From Hypomesus transpacificus (Eukaryota; Chordata; Actinopteri; Osmeriformes; Osmeridae), in NCBI RefSeq assembly GCF_021917145.1, contig NC_061081.1, positions 3,802,966-3,866,965 of the forward strand: a DNA stretch of 64,000 nucleotides, read 5' to 3'. The first letter of the stretch is position 1. Each line of letters opens with the position of its first letter. A program made the translations under genes and the position numbers. Below, one piece after another: positions 34,201-44,920 of this stretch. The notes under the pieces were generated by a model. The model worked only from the letters and a program-made list of their open reading frames with translations, had not been told where the DNA came from and made no database searches.

Positions 34201-34902
34201 GAGGGAGTATGAGCAGTTTGGGACCCCCGAAAGCTACTTTCAGCAGCTGCCAGATAGGTTGCACCACAAGCGCAGGAAGCTGGCCACGTGTCTGGAGAGC
34301 GTGGGGCTGCAGCCCATCCTTCCAGAGGGAGGGTATTTCATGATTGCAGACATCTCCTCGATCAGTGAGTATCTTTTCCGAAAATCTACTCATCACTTTC
34401 CAAGAAGGTTATTTTCTAATACAAATGATCCGATTAAGGCTTTATCGCTGTTTTTGTGTAGAGGTTGACTTGAATGACCCAAACACTCAAAATGAGCCTC
34501 ATGACTACAGATTTGTGAAGTGGCTGATCAAAGAGAAGGTAAAGGACAGCAGATGCTAAAGCTTGGATTCAGTCTGATCAAGATGATGATGTTAAGATAA
34601 ATGTAATTCCCATATACAGAAAATATGTACAGTATATAATGTGTGTGTGTGTTGTTTACATTTTGTAGGGTTTGGCGACAATTCCTGTTTCAGCTTTCTT
34701 TAGCCCGGAGCATCGTGAAGATTTTCAAAATTACATCAGGTTTTGCTTTGTCAAGGTGAACATTTGATAATACTAAGTATTTAAAATATAATTTAAAAAT
34801 CTCTCTCTGTACCCCTCCCTCTGACATGCCTCTCTCCAACAGGAGGACTCTACTTTAAATGCTGCTGAGGACATTTTAAGGAAGTGGAGTGATGGAAAGT
34901 GA
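20651..34902 (+). CDS. kyat1: Kynurenine aminotransferase 1 / cysteine conjugate beta-lyase, 12 coding exons
   Basis: Coding exons: 20651-20703, 20798-20945, 21050-21199, 21282-21368, 21492-21614, 22799-22919, 23059-23135, 31949-32038, 34178-34364, 34462-34538, 34669-34755 and 34843-34902. All are GT-AG with matching phases and total 419 aa (human KYAT1 422). The enzyme is a PLP-dependent class I aminotransferase acting on kynurenine and glutamine and cleaving cysteine S-conjugates. Signatures: [65 protein letters not shown] (the PLP lysine) and NYIRFCFVK (the carboxylate-binding Arg). Some stretches ([18 protein letters not shown]) resemble KYAT3 more, so kyat3 is the alternative, but [15 protein letters not shown] and [10 protein letters not shown] favour kyat1. 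Intron 7 (23136-31948) is a transposon nest. AATAAA lies at 35107-35112. Confidence 0.9.
21722..22749. mobile_element. Non-autonomous DNA element in kyat1 intron 5
   Basis: Perfect 16-base inverted ends, GGCCTGTTCCATAAAG and its complement, enclose 1.03 kb with AAGTCTGG/CCAGACTT motifs near both ends. No coding ORF. The duplication at the insertion site is not clear. The end sequence is of a Harbinger/ISL2EU-like kind, but I cannot settle the family. Confidence 0.65.
23648..25334. mobile_element. hAT non-autonomous element, perfect 8-bp TSD
   Basis: TSD ATATTAGT at 23640-23647 and 25335-25342. Inverted ends AGAGCCATAGAAAAAGAGAG and complement (about 28 bases). The first 300 bp contain a block shared with the TAGACC elements (23786-23957). 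Only short ORFs. Confidence 0.88.
24842..25190 (+). repeat. Direct repeat of about 150 bp, two copies
   Basis: AACTGCATTTAGAATCTAAC through TTACCAGCT occurs at about 24840-25000 and again at 25038-25185, with GATATGTGGTGGTTGAAATA in both. It lies inside the hAT element. Confidence 0.75.
25335..26511. other. Mixed repeat DNA in kyat1 intron 7
   Basis: Contains one hAT-type end near 26000-26071 (GTAGAACCGCCACTG) and the LINE-like tail listed separately. No gene; no second end for the hAT fragment. Confidence 0.45.
26080..26475 (+). mobile_element. Non-LTR retrotransposon 3' tail, plus strand
   Basis: It ends GACAAATAAAAGACTTGAAC, a tail typical of fish LINEs. An inverted relative fills 63521-64000, with the same TTAGGGTTAGTATAGT and GCCAGGTGCTTGCGTTG landmarks. 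No reverse-transcriptase sequence is present. Confidence 0.6.
26888..27688 (+). mobile_element. hAT MITE with internal tandem repeats, copy 1
   Basis: Perfect 8-bp TSD GTGATCGC at 26880-26887 and 27689-27696. Ends TAGTGATGTGTCGTTCG and complement of TAGTGATGGGAAGTTCGG. Four tandem units of about 85 bp (from 26971; CCCGACTCGGTCTTTCTACG in each) and a poly-C tract at 27577-27594. Two more copies: 47012-47880 and 50357-51370 (inverted). No coding ORF. Confidence 0.92.
28543..28950 (+). pseudogene. Fragment of integrase-type transposon protein, left arm
   Basis: The first 92 codons ([16 protein letters not shown] to IENYLLNGL) match the inverted ORF in the other arm almost residue for residue. 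[21 protein letters not shown] is the sequence that precedes a helix-turn-helix in integrase-core proteins common in fish (recalled). After codon 92 the frame runs into loop sequence ([11 protein letters not shown] repeats), so the protein is cut and no catalytic core follows. Confidence 0.6.
29112..29471 (-). pseudogene. Fragment of integrase-type transposon protein, right arm
   Basis: The mirror copy of the ORF at 28543. Start at 29469-29471, 119 codons. It runs further than the left copy, adding [16 protein letters not shown], which looks like the first two helices of the helix-turn-helix, and ends soon after. A few substitutions (DSDAGD here reads ESDARD) show that the arms have diverged slightly. 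No DDE core. Confidence 0.6.
31096..31289. repeat. Two TA microsatellites around an inverted scrap of repeat M
   Basis: (TA)n at 31096-31126 and 31251-31289. Between them, 31127-31250 is the reverse complement of about 30716-30855, with ATCTAACACCCAGTGGTGTG as landmark. Confidence 0.85.
31438..31948. other. Remainder of kyat1 intron 7
   Basis: No repeat end, RNA gene or conserved ORF recognised; an acceptor TTTCAG closes it at 31948. Confidence 0.5.
32039..32816. other. kyat1 intron 8, first part, with a dispersed repeat
   Basis: About 32210-32430 is present inverted at 37156-37340 (shared CATAATTGTAGGCCTA and ATGTAGCCTTCAT on the second copy's strand). No gene. Confidence 0.6.
32817..33787. 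mobile_element. hAT element in kyat1 intron 8
   Basis: Ends TAGGGATGGGCGAACGATGC and, at the right, CCCATCCCTA; flanking 8-mers AATAATCC (32809-32816) and AATAGTCC (33788-33795) differ by one base. Only a short ORF. A tRNA-like sequence lies inside. Confidence 0.8.
33127..33211 (-). repeat. tRNA-like sequence (SINE head or tRNA pseudogene)
   Basis: Read on the minus strand it begins GGTGGTGTAGTTGGTTAA (A-box like) and has CCCGAGTTCGCGCCC about 45 bases later (B-box like). The 5' and 3' ends cannot pair into an acceptor stem, so it is not a working tRNA gene. Confidence 0.45.
33788..34177. other. kyat1 intron 8, last part
   Basis: No feature recognised. Several short GT runs around 33905-33940. 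Confidence 0.5.
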
Positions 34903-35226
34903 AAAACCTATTAAAAAGCATCCACTTGAAGCCACCCACAATAAGTTTTTTCTAGCCTTGCATAGTACCCTCGCTAGGTAGCTCAGCTTAATCCGTCCTC
35001 AGGAAAATCTTTAACACAATCTCTGTTGGACAAAGGTATATGTTTTGTGGATCAGGTCTGTTGAATTGTAATTATTTAAAAAAAATCATAATGGAAAATT
35101 ATTGTGAATAAAATGACAAATCGTTCTACTTTGCTGTATTGCCGTCTTAAGTGCTCTCGAGTTACTGGGACAGAATTGGTCCCAAAAAATGCTGGTCTGA
35201 TCATGTGATGTAGTTTTAATTAATTA
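34903..35226. other. kyat1 3' untranslated region and flank
   Basis: AATAAA at 35107-35112, about 205 bases after the stop, is the likely poly(A) signal. Confidence 0.65.
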
Positions 35227-35331
35227 TTATGCACCACTGGCGATTTTAGAGCCTTTTTAGGGCTGCTCAAGCACCCCTAGATTTAATCTTAGCATCCCTA
35301 AAAATAATAATAATAAATAATAACAAATGTA

Positions 35332-35525
35332 CAATTACATTTAGTTATTTAGCAGACGCTCTTATCCAGAGCGACTTACAGTAAGTACAGGGACATTCCC
35401 AGAGGCAAGTAGGGTGAAGTGCCTTGCCCAAGGACACAACGTCATTTGGCTCAGCTGGGAATCGAACTGGCGACCTTCAGATTACTAGCCCGATTCCCTA
35501 ACCGCTCAGCCACCTGACTCCTGTA
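35332..35525 (-). mobile_element. tRNA-derived SINE, copy 1
   Basis: On the minus strand: head GTCAGGTGGCTGAGCGGTTA (A box), GTCGCCAGTTCGATTCCC (B box), and a tail ending AAGTCGCTCTGGATAAGAGC then GTCTGCTAAATAACTAAATG, the LINE-related tail common to many fish SINEs. Related copy at 50447-50637; tail only at 60822-60876. Confidence 0.8.
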
Positions 35526-35915
35526 TAATAGTTTTATCATTTGATGCTGGTAGTTTGTGAAAAAAGGGACATCCTTAGTTTTTTCATTCATTCAATATTT
35601 TGCATAATAATACATAAATATATTAATTGTTATCCACTGAAATTTGGGATTTATTACAGGCATGCAAACTCCTCACCTTTAGGTGAGACTCACCTTTTTT
35701 AAACCAAAATGGGTAACCTACGTGATTCGTGCAGATCCGATGAGATTGGGTGGGGTTGTGACGGGTTGTTGCCATGGCAAACACAGCATTTTACCCGTGC
35801 TTCCCAACTTTACAATTGGCTCTGGAACCAATCGTCACTCCTAATGCCTAAACCTCACAGCCAATCAGAGGCAGGGTGGGGAGAGGTTTACAGACCCATT
35901 TTACATCATCTAGCA

Positions 35916-36616
35916 CAGGGGTACTCAATTAGAAACTCAAAAGGTCCACTCACCAAATTTCCATTCAGTCCAGGGTCCGGAACAGTGATGGTTTATTTTT
36001 CTGGCCCTTACCTCTGAGTTCTGGGGGTAATTTTGTTCAAAGTGTCTATGCTTTGTGTCATAGTGACGTTTCACGTTAGCTCTACCACTTTTGACAAGGG
36101 CAACCGTCTCATTGCAGATTAAACACATCGGTTATGTGCTCCCCACCGGCAACACAAATGCATACTTGTCAGTATGGACTGGTCAGTCCATTCTGTCTGA
36201 AATGTGCGATTTTCTGTCAACTTTTCGCTTTTTGCTGGGTTTTGTTTGAAGAAACAGTTAGGCTACCGTTAGCAAATCGATTAGCCTGCGTTATTTTTTT
36301 AAATAACTAAATTTATATATTTTTTTGCCTGCGTTGTTACGAATGACACACAACCTGTGTGACCCACAGAGGTTGCTGCCAACGTTGAGTGAGTTGTCAT
36401 GGTGATTACTATTACAGCTCCTGATTGGATCTTTGGTTTGGACACAGAAGATAGAAACCACGTAGTAGGAAACAATATACGTGTGAAATCACGCACCAAT
36501 GAAAACTCGCTTGAATCATGACTAAATTATAATGTTGATTTTGTTTTCGGTCCAAATTGTATTGTATCTGGGTCCGGATCCGGATCCGGACCGCGGTCCG
36601 CCTGTTGAGTACCCCG
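35916..36616 (-). mobile_element. Charlie-like hAT element (innermost)
   Basis: Ends CAGGGGTACTCAATT and complement TTGAGTACCCCG; flanking 8-mers ATCTAGCA and ATCTAGTA differ by one base. It keeps a BED-finger remnant on the minus strand and a GGATCCGGATCCGGACCGCG run near 36575. Confidence 0.82.
35937..36128 (-). pseudogene. BED zinc-finger remnant of a Charlie-type transposase
   Basis: 63 codons containing MCLICNETVALVKSGRANVK and HYDTKHRHFEQNYPQNSE: C-x2-C and H-x4-H positions of the BED finger followed by the typical F-x2-NYP. The catalytic core is absent, so this is a deletion derivative. Confidence 0.7.
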
Positions 36617-37050
36617 ATCTAGTAGAATTTTCTTTTAAACAATATTACAAATTATGTCTATTGAATGTGTGTTAGCTTTACTTTTTTTGTTTTTTATGAT
36701 GTATTTTATCACAAAAATTTCTTTATGGTTATAAGAACATGACATTGTTTACAAGAGCACAGATTCTACATAGATCTAGCTTCTTAATTTTGCTCTCAAA
36801 GTGCACCAGATTCATGCGTTTAACTTAAAAATGTTATACATTTTCCTCCGGGGGACCATGCCCCCGGACCCCCCCTAGAGGGTCGGGGGTTTGCCGCATC
36901 CTTCTCACCTTTTTTACCCCTGACCTGTTTGCATGACTGTTATTAGCAAGGGGGTTAAGCACTTTTGCAAAGCACCGTATTCATGTCACATTCTCATTGG
37001 GGGATGATCACCCCTAAAGGTCTGATCCTAGAATCGCCCCTGTTATGCAC

Positions 37051-38351
37051 CCCTTAGAACTTGCAGTTGAGTCCAGGCGTTTACCTTGAACGGAAACATT
37101 CGACCAATCGTCTGAAGTAAATTGACCTGGCTGTTTTCACACTTGTAGCCTACTGGTGTGTAAGACAAATGATTATGTAGCCTTCATTTGTCTGCTGTTT
37201 CCTACACTAGAAATTGCTTATGTTATGTTGATCAAAATGTACTATATTGGTTCTCTGTTAAATTGTCAAATGTTTGAGCCAGTTGTCATAATTGTAGGCC
37301 TAACGCCTGGGACACATGCTTGTGAAATCGGCTGCAGGATGATAAAATACACCATTGATATATTTGAATTAAAAACCATGTTATTAAAACTTTACTACAT
37401 TAATTGTAGACTACGGTGAACATTTGTAAAGTTGTAGACTTTATAATATATATTTTGTATATTACTTTGGAGGCCTAGTACCTATATTCACCGTATATTA
37501 AACCTAACTAATGTTGGTAACGAACGGCCGTTTCATGTGGTTACCCTGATAAAAACTAATGAAAATAAACAGATGTATCTGTTGAGCCAGCATGCCCGTA
37601 GTTGTTTTGTTTGTTTGAGAGAAACGAGTTGTCACGCGTTGCACACAATCAGAATCAGAAGAAAGGGATTTATTCGCCATGAAAGTTTGCACAGACAAGG
37701 AATTTACTTTGGCAGGAAGGTGCATACAATAAACATATAGGAATCTTAAATTTAGATATATGGTCTGACTATACTAAGGATACATAAACTAGTAATACGA
37801 AGTGGAATACAATTAAAATAAAATATAAGTTGCCATAAAATCAAATATAAGTTGTCAATTTACAGTATAAAATAAAAATATTACACACATAGCGTGCAGA
37901 CATAGCCTACCGAGAGAGAACCCCCAAGTCGATTTTGAAAATCAAATGTGCTAGGACCGGCACTGCTTCTAAGTAGGCCTATCTGTTTTAATGGAGTCGA
38001 AAGGCAAAGCTATGTGGTTAGTTTGTAGAGAACAGGGGGGTGTTCCATCAACGACGATGAAGGAAAAGCCAGACTTATTTCGACGAGTCTTGCTTACTTC
38101 AGAGAGAGTTCTGTTCAATTAACCCTGTAAGACCCAACTTTCAACATCGCCTGTAGATCTCCAAAAATCAATTTGCAAATAAGTTTTTTGGAACTACAAA
38201 ATTTACATAACCAATAGGACCAATCCTATTGTCTTACCTTGCAAAGCTATTGGATAAGTTTGGTCTTTCAAAAAAAAAGAAATTATGAATTAAAGAGCTA
38301 AAGATGACGTTGTAATTTTACAACAAGTGTTGTAAAATCTCCCGTCTACGG
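37051..38351. other. Intergenic DNA with dispersed repeat and LINE tail
   Basis: 37156-37340 is the inverted partner of about 32210-32430. 37625-37740 is a minus-strand LINE-type 3' tail (CAGAATCAGAAGAAAGGGAT, GTTTGCACAGACAAGGAATT). Nothing else is recognised. Confidence 0.55.
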
Positions 38352-39172
38352 AGAGCCTGTCCACTCCCTATTAAAGGGGCGATTGACTGGGTTTTTGGAG
38401 TATTTCACACTGTTCCTTAAGGTCTCCGAATAATAGGGTATGTAACATTGGTTGGTTTGAACATAGCCCGGGTGCTGTTCTATGCCCTCCTCTGAAATGT
38501 TCCCGGGAAAAAACACTAGCTTTTCTCCTTTTATGGTATGCTCATTAATATTTAGATTAGCTGCGCGCTGATTGGTTGGTTTTCAACGAGTGAAGCTGGG
38601 GAGCAAAAATGCAACATGTCTTGAGCAGCACTCACTGAAACACCGAAAGTGTAGACTTGAAATAAAAACGCGCAAATAAATCTATTGTGTCTACACAACA
38701 CTGTTTTCAACATATTGACTACATATCATTTGAAATGGTAACGTTAGTTGTTTATACTTCTGTTGTCGAAGCAAACTGGATTGATTTAGGTGGGTAGAAC
38801 GTTAGGCTACAGCTTAGCAACCAAACTACTACTCGGCTTCAGTTAGCTAGCTAGCTGTTGTAGCTCTAGATATCTTGCTAAAAAATAACCTGACAAAGAT
38901 CTGGACAAACATGCATCGTGAATTGTAGATTTACATTACACGGGTTATTTATTTGAATGAAACATAGTCAGGAACATGAAACAACGTAAGCCCCATTGCC
39001 AATAAACCAGCCTAAATCATCACACATTCTACCTATGCTCTTACATTAGCAGCTAAACATGCCTACTAGTACAGTAGGTGTTTTCGCTGTCTAGCTGTTC
39101 TTGCATTCCTTGCAAATCAGCGTTAATAAAAAGCAGATGAGCTAGAGTCAATCTAACATTGACTAGACGGGC

Positions 39173-39316
39173 ATGGCTGATGTTTGTAGCATAGAAGAGA
39201 CCTGTGCCATCGACCCTCGACAAGTTTGCGCGAACCATTTCACCAAGGACGGTTTTAAAAACCTCAGACAATGTAAAGCAGGATTTGCTATGAAGCTGTT
39301 GCTGAAAAGACCTTAA
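39173..39316 (+). pseudogene. C-terminal half of a THAP zinc finger
   Basis: 47 codons from an internal ATG: PRQVCANHFTKDGFKNLR, then CKAGFAMKLLLK. This is the C-x2-H half of a THAP DNA-binding domain with its usual HFT and FKN/GFA positions. An in-frame stop lies just upstream and a stop follows after KRP, so only a fragment remains. Confidence 0.6.
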
Positions 39317-41392
39317 GTTCATCACAACCGCAAGCTGTAGTATGATTTTGTCGTTAACAGTTATTAGCAATGCTAACGTATCCTGTATCTTGCACCTGCC
39401 TTTCTCCAGTTCTGAGAGGCAGCTAAATCTTTTTTTGCGTCATGGACGTAGACTGACGGCGATGGCTGCTGATCTTTGCATGGATGGACGGACGGCGATG
39501 CTGTTCAGAGTGCCGTCCATAGAGGGAGCACATATTTTGGACGGCGTCATAGCCGTCCATATGGACGGCGATGCTGTTTAGAGTGCCATCCATAGAGGGA
39601 GCAAATATTTTGGACGGCGATGGATTAGCAGGGACGTCCGTCGTTAGGGGGAGCATAGATCATGGACGGCGTCATAGCCGTCCATATGGACGTCCATAGA
39701 ATGACGGCGATGGCTGCTGATCTTACGGACGGCGATGGCTGCTGATCTTACGGACGGCGATGCTGTTCAAAGTGCCGTCCATAGAGGGAGCTTATATTTT
39801 GGACGGCGATGGATTGCATGTTTAGCAGGCTGTTGAGCTAACAGAACTGCCGAAGGCTACCATAGCATGTAGCTAGCTACATTAACTTTGGATGACTCAA
39901 TCTTTTGTCAAGTTAATTTGTATGAATTGCATGTTAGTGTAGGCCATATATTTACGCCATTATTATTTTTTTTACATAATCAGCAGTATAATCTCATGAC
40001 AATATAGACTTGAAAAACAATATGTTATGGTTTGGGTTTGCCTAGATATAGGCTACATATATTTTAATTATTTCGAGAATTGTTAATAAAGACTAATTTA
40101 AAATTTTAACATTTGGAGTGTTAGGCCTATAGGCTATTACGTTTTGCATTTGTCTCCGCTCAAAGTGGTTCGTGCGCAACATTGGAGCTACTGACTGGTG
40201 GCTCCAAATCCACCCATAAAACACTTTAAACTGACGGCTTTAAAAAAAACTAAAGGGCAATGTATTTCATAGGGTCATAACACAATGTTAAAATCTTAAT
40301 TGAGTCTTTATTAACAATCCTCGAAATAATTAAAATATATGTAGCCTATATCTAGGCAAACCCTAACCATAACATATTGTTTTTCAAGTCTATATTGTCA
40401 TGAGATTCTATTGTTGATTGGCCTACTTTTGTATGTTAAAAATAAAATAAAGGCGTAACTATATATCCTTCACTTAAATGCAATTCATACAGAATAACGT
40501 GACAAAACTTATTGAGTCATCCACGGTTACTGTAGCTACATTCATGGTAGCCTTTGACGGCTTTGGTTTGGCTCAACACATCGTATTGTGTTTTGCATTG
40601 GTCTCCGCTCCAAGCGAGTGTTTGTTGTTTTGCGTTTGTCTCCGTGCGCAAAGTTTGTGCGCAACATTTGAGCTACTGACTGGTGGCTCCAAATCCACCC
40701 ATAAAACACTTTAAACTGACGGTTTAAAAGACCTAAATGGCAATGTATTTCATAGGGTCTTAACACAATGTTAACATTTTAAATGAGTCTTTATTAACAA
40801 TTCTCGAAATAATTAAAATATATGTAGCCTATATCTAGGCAAACCCAAACCATAACATATTGTTTTTCAAGTCTATATTGTCATGAGATTATACTGCTGA
40901 TTATGTAAAAAAATAATAAAGGCGTAAATATATGGCCTACACTAACATGCAATTCATACAAATTAACTTGACAAAAGATTGAGTATTCCAAAGTTAATGT
41001 AGCTAGCTACATGCTATGGTAGCCTTCGGCAGTTCTGTTAGCTCAACAGCCTGCTAAACATGCAATCCATCGCCGTCCAAAATATAAGCTCCCTCTATGG
41101 ACGGCACTTTGAACATAATCGCCGTCCGTAAGATCAGCAGCCATCGCCGTCATTCTATGGACGTCCATATGGACGGCTATTACGCCGTCCATGATCTATG
41201 CTCCCCCTAACGACGGACGTCCCTGCTAATCCATCGCCGTCCAAAATATATGCTCCCTCTATGGACGGCACTCTGAACAGCATCGCCGTCCATATAGACG
41301 GCTATGACGCCGTCCAAAATATATGCTCCCTCTTATGGCGAGCGGAAAGGGACATGGATAACCTGCTTAAGGAGACTGTCGTTTGACATCTA

Positions 41393-41654
41393 CTTCTGGA
41401 TAAATTGCTACATCGTCAGACCTATTTGTGGATTACGTACTTGTGGATAACGTCGTCGCCATACTTTTAAGTACATTTTAGAGTAAATTTATAGTTATAA
41501 CGTTTTTGCCAGTTCATCATTTTGGAGCTAAGTTGCTACGTCGTCGCACCTATTTGTGGATAACGTACTTGTGAATAACGTCGTCGCCATACTTTCCTAC
41601 ATTTTAGAGTAAATGTATAGTTATAAAGTTTTTGCCAGTTCATCATTTTGGAGC
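41393..41654 (+). repeat. Tandem repeat, two units of about 130 bp
   Basis: AACGTCGTCGCCATACTTT and TTTTTGCCAGTTCATCATTT occur twice at the same spacing. They are part of the left subterminal region of the IS3EU-like element. Confidence 0.8.
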
Positions 41655-42478
41655 TTTTAACACGAAGCAAAGGCATTGTCAGAAGATGACTAGTCGTAGC
41701 CCGACATTAAAAAAACATTTTATAGTCGGCTGACTGATCGCATTGTTGTACCCAGTCAAAGGAATAAACACACAGGAACATCATGAACATTCAATGGTCT
41801 AGCCCAGTTATCATGGCAAAACATGTAACATAATGTTCTATATGTATTGCCAGGACACGGTCCAAGTAGCCTAGGCATACGTAAAATTGAAAGCTAATTC
41901 GTTTGGAATGTCTAGGCTATACTTGATGTTACATGTTGATGTTCAGCCTATTCAATTTAACAACTTCAGAAGGACAAGACAGGCAGTGGATAAAATACTG
42001 GTTGAGAATGTCTATTGTGGTGCTATTACTAGAAACATTGGGACTCCAGTTCCAAGAGTGGATGGCGGGAGAAGCCCATATGAAAGTAACAGCCTATTCT
42101 ATCTATTGCTAGATAGGCCTACTAACTAGCCTGCCAGATCATTTAGAGTTGGCCTTAAGTTTTCTTCACTTTACATCTATGGACTAAGTAGAATAACTGA
42201 TTTATAGCCTAGGCCTTATAATAAGATAGACTTGTATAAACGATTAGGCTAATATTTTGCTAAACATGTAAATCTAACTAGGAAGAGAGATCATATTTCT
42301 TCCATTAATAGCTTCTCTCAACTGCCTCCCTGTAAATACAGAATCTAATAATAAATCCTTCATCTCACCTACAAAGCACATTGATGGTTGGACACCATCA
42401 TAATTTATAGAGCTTGTAAGGCTGGGTGTCACCCTGTCCCCACCTCTCATTCTAAAATCTGGAGACAGTCTCTGCTTA

Positions 42479-42700
42479 ATGGGACTCACTCGCAAGGCCC
42501 TACGTAGTGTGGTCCGGCCTGCTAAGTTCATCATTGGCAGAATGCTCCCTGCCCTACAGGACACCTACCACACACGATGCCTCAGGAAAGTTGGCAGGAT
42601 CCTAAGAGACTGTTACCACCCATCCTTCAGTCTTTTCCCCCTGTTGCCTTCTGAATGCACATTGATATGTATATTGATACATTGTCGACACACTCACTAG
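42479..42700 (+). pseudogene. Possible LINE reverse-transcriptase protein C-terminus
   Basis: MLPALQDTYHTRCLRKVGRI and HPSFSLFPLLPS resemble the closing segment of L2/Rex1-type LINE ORF2 proteins, where a CxxR, RDxxHP and LFxLLPSG run is common. It breaks off at SECTL. Identification is by memory of the motif only. Confidence 0.35.
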
Positions 42701-44920
42701 TCATTTTACACATTACATTGTTTTTCTTCTTCGAGTAGTCATCATGAACTGTGGAAGGGACATTGCAGCCTTTTTTGCCTCAGTAAATACAAAAGTTACA
42801 GAAACATATCTAGGTATTGAGAGAGCTGAGGAGCTGGAAGACACCAGTACTAAAGGTGCAGACACCTGCACTTTATAGATCTATAATAAATACCTTGAAT
42901 TTATCTTGAACTTGTACTTGGTGATTCACTTCATTGACTTGGTACTTTCACAGCAATTGGGTACTATCTAATACATCTTCAGTATTAACCCTGAAAGTTG
43001 TGAATTTAATGGTATAGAATCATGTTTAAAGCAATATCAATAGGCTAGTGACAAATAAACTTTGGTATCCTGTTATAACAGTGTGCTAGGTTCTGTTAGT
43101 GTAGCGTCCACACAAAAAAATGAAAACCTTCACTGATGGTCTGAATATGTTTAATTTGCTGTCTTGCACTTCTACACCATAGCTAAGCAGAAAAGTGTAG
43201 TCAGAAGGCAAAATTATCAATTAAAACTCCATTAGCAATAGGCTACATTCATTAGTAATTTATTAGAACCACCAAGTTAGCAAACACATCAAACAAACTC
43301 AATACAACTAGACTATACTGTTGCCACATGTTGGGAAATAACCAAATACAAGCAATATAACAATTGTAATGAATGCAAACTTTACAAGCACCAAATACAC
43401 TGTATTGTGGTCACCTAGACTATTCTAGGTTGTGGTTCAGTGAAAGCACAGCTTCTTCAGTTGGCTAAATACTACTTGAGAAAGCATAGGTTCACAGATG
43501 TCAATAGGACATTACAATTACCTGAATGACTTGTAGTGATCGGGAGGTTATGCCTGTTCTGATGATGGCATAAACCATGTTAGATTGTTGGCTCTGAGCA
43601 TTGTTTGGTTCTCTTCTCCCTGTCTGTTTCTGTGTCTTTGTTTCTGTTGCAGGATGGCAGGCAGGTAGAGGAGCTGTGATTGCTGCAAGGGTACACCTGG
43701 GATCTGTGCCTCAGTTCTTAATATGCTGGGTCTATAGCAGAAACATCATCACTGCTTGCTTTTTAGTTTGTAATGATTCTCTACACACTCTACACTTGCA
43801 CTGATCCCACATCCACTCCCTTCACTACTAATTTACATGACCCTCACATCCAACTGTTTCTTTGGAAGCCCTTTTTATTGAATAAATACACTGTTATCCT
43901 TATTTTCTGTGCCTTGTCACTGCCTGAAGTGCCTACGTATCTATCTATTCTTCATATATGAACCCGGTTATGACAGCTTTAAACAAGCACTGGTTGGCTA
44001 CACGCCTCATGCTGGGCTTGTACAGATGTGTGTTTTGGCACTTTGAAAGGTTTGAATGATTATATCCACATATCAAACTATAATTATTATATGTCAAAAT
44101 GTTCAAAATGTGAATAGCCTACAAACAATTAGCATAGGCCTACTACAGGCTAGAGGCGATTCTAGGTTTTAAAACATATTCAAAATGAATACTGGATCTT
44201 AAAATGTATAATTAATCATTAGAGTAAAACAAACCACGATAGAACATACAACTCCGACATCACTTTAACATGTTCTAAAAACCTTTAATAGTTTGTGTAC
44301 ATTAGTTTGAAAATGTATTTTTTTCATCCCAACAGTAGGGGGTGCAAAAGCACCCCCTGCACCTGTTGTAAAATCCTCTATGCTACAGACTGTGCAGAGT
44401 TGGCTACTCTTACACTATAGCTCTCAATAAAGACATTTTAACATATTAAACATGTAGCCTTGCGACTTTATTTCACTCAATAAGATTTGAAAAAACAAGT
44501 CAGTGACGGCGGCGACGTAGCTACTTAGTAGGTGTGTTGTTTGGCGACGACGGCTTAGTGACGACGTACTTATCTCAGACGTACTTAGTAGGCGTAAGTA
44601 TTTTGTATACTTTCAAACATGCGTCGCCGCGACGTCGCCGCCGGTAGACGTTCCTTACATGCCGTCGCCGCCACGTCGCCGCCAGTCTCTCGTTTGCAGT
44701 CCCATTCACTTCCATTCAAAAAATCCACACGGTCTGGCGGCGACGTATGGTTAGGCTGCTCCTTCTCCTGGTAAGCCTAGGAATGTCCCTTTCCGCTCGC
44801 CATACCCTCTATGGACGGCACTCTGAACAGCATCGCCGTCCGTCCATCCATGCAAAGATCAGCAGCCATCGCCGTCAGTCTATGGACGTCATGACGCAAA
44901 AAAAGATTTAGCTCCTACTG

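Larger units (their letters stand above)
35657..36939. mobile_element. hAT-type element (middle of the nest)
   Basis: Ends CAGGCATGCAAAC and complement of CAGTCATGCAAAC. TTATTA touches both ends, but the full 8-mers do not match. Its right part contains GCCCCCGGACCCCCCCTAGA, typical of one fish hAT group. It is split by the element at 35916-36616. Confidence 0.6.
35235..37042. mobile_element. hAT element (outer of a triple nest)
   Basis: Perfect 8-bp TSD TTATGCAC at 35227-35234 and 37043-37050. Ends CACTGGCGATTTTAGA and complement of CAGGGGCGATTCTAGGAT. It contains a SINE (35332-35525) and a second hAT-type element (35657-36939). No transposase of its own. Confidence 0.88.
41334..44804. mobile_element. 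IS3EU-like element, 3.5 kb, no recognised transposase
   Basis: Perfect 6-bp TSD CCCTCT at 41328-41333 and 44805-44810. Perfect inverted ends, TATGGCGAGCGGAAAGGGAC and complement. The target GCTCCCTCTATGGACGG is intact at many other places in the palindromes. The TAT...ATA ends and 6-bp TSD are like those of the element at 27736. A 130-bp tandem repeat lies near the left end, and CGTCGCCGCC-rich DNA near the right (44500-44700). No integrase core found. Confidence 0.85.
39415..44917. mobile_element. Harbinger-like palindromic element, copy A (split by 41334-44804)
   Basis: Left end AGAGGCAGCTAAATC (its first six bases TAGGAG seem lost); right end TTAGCTCCTA at 44917. Between them the arms are complementary, with GACGGCGATG/CATCGCCGTC arrays, AATAAAGACT blocks and a centre near 40370. 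CTG lies at 39412-39414 and 44918-44920. About 2.0 kb without the insertion. Several in-frame ORFs are created by the arrays (39342-39656, 41198-41386) but have no domain. Confidence 0.75.

Noticed and set aside
20651..34902. kyat3 instead of kyat1
   Set aside because: Some exon sequence is KYAT3-like, but most landmark residues and the 419-aa length agree better with KYAT1. Kept as an alternative within the entry.
39342..39656. ORFs made of MDGTLNSIAVHMDG-like repeats
   Set aside because: These come from the GACGGC/GCCGTC arrays of the palindromes and occur on both strands.
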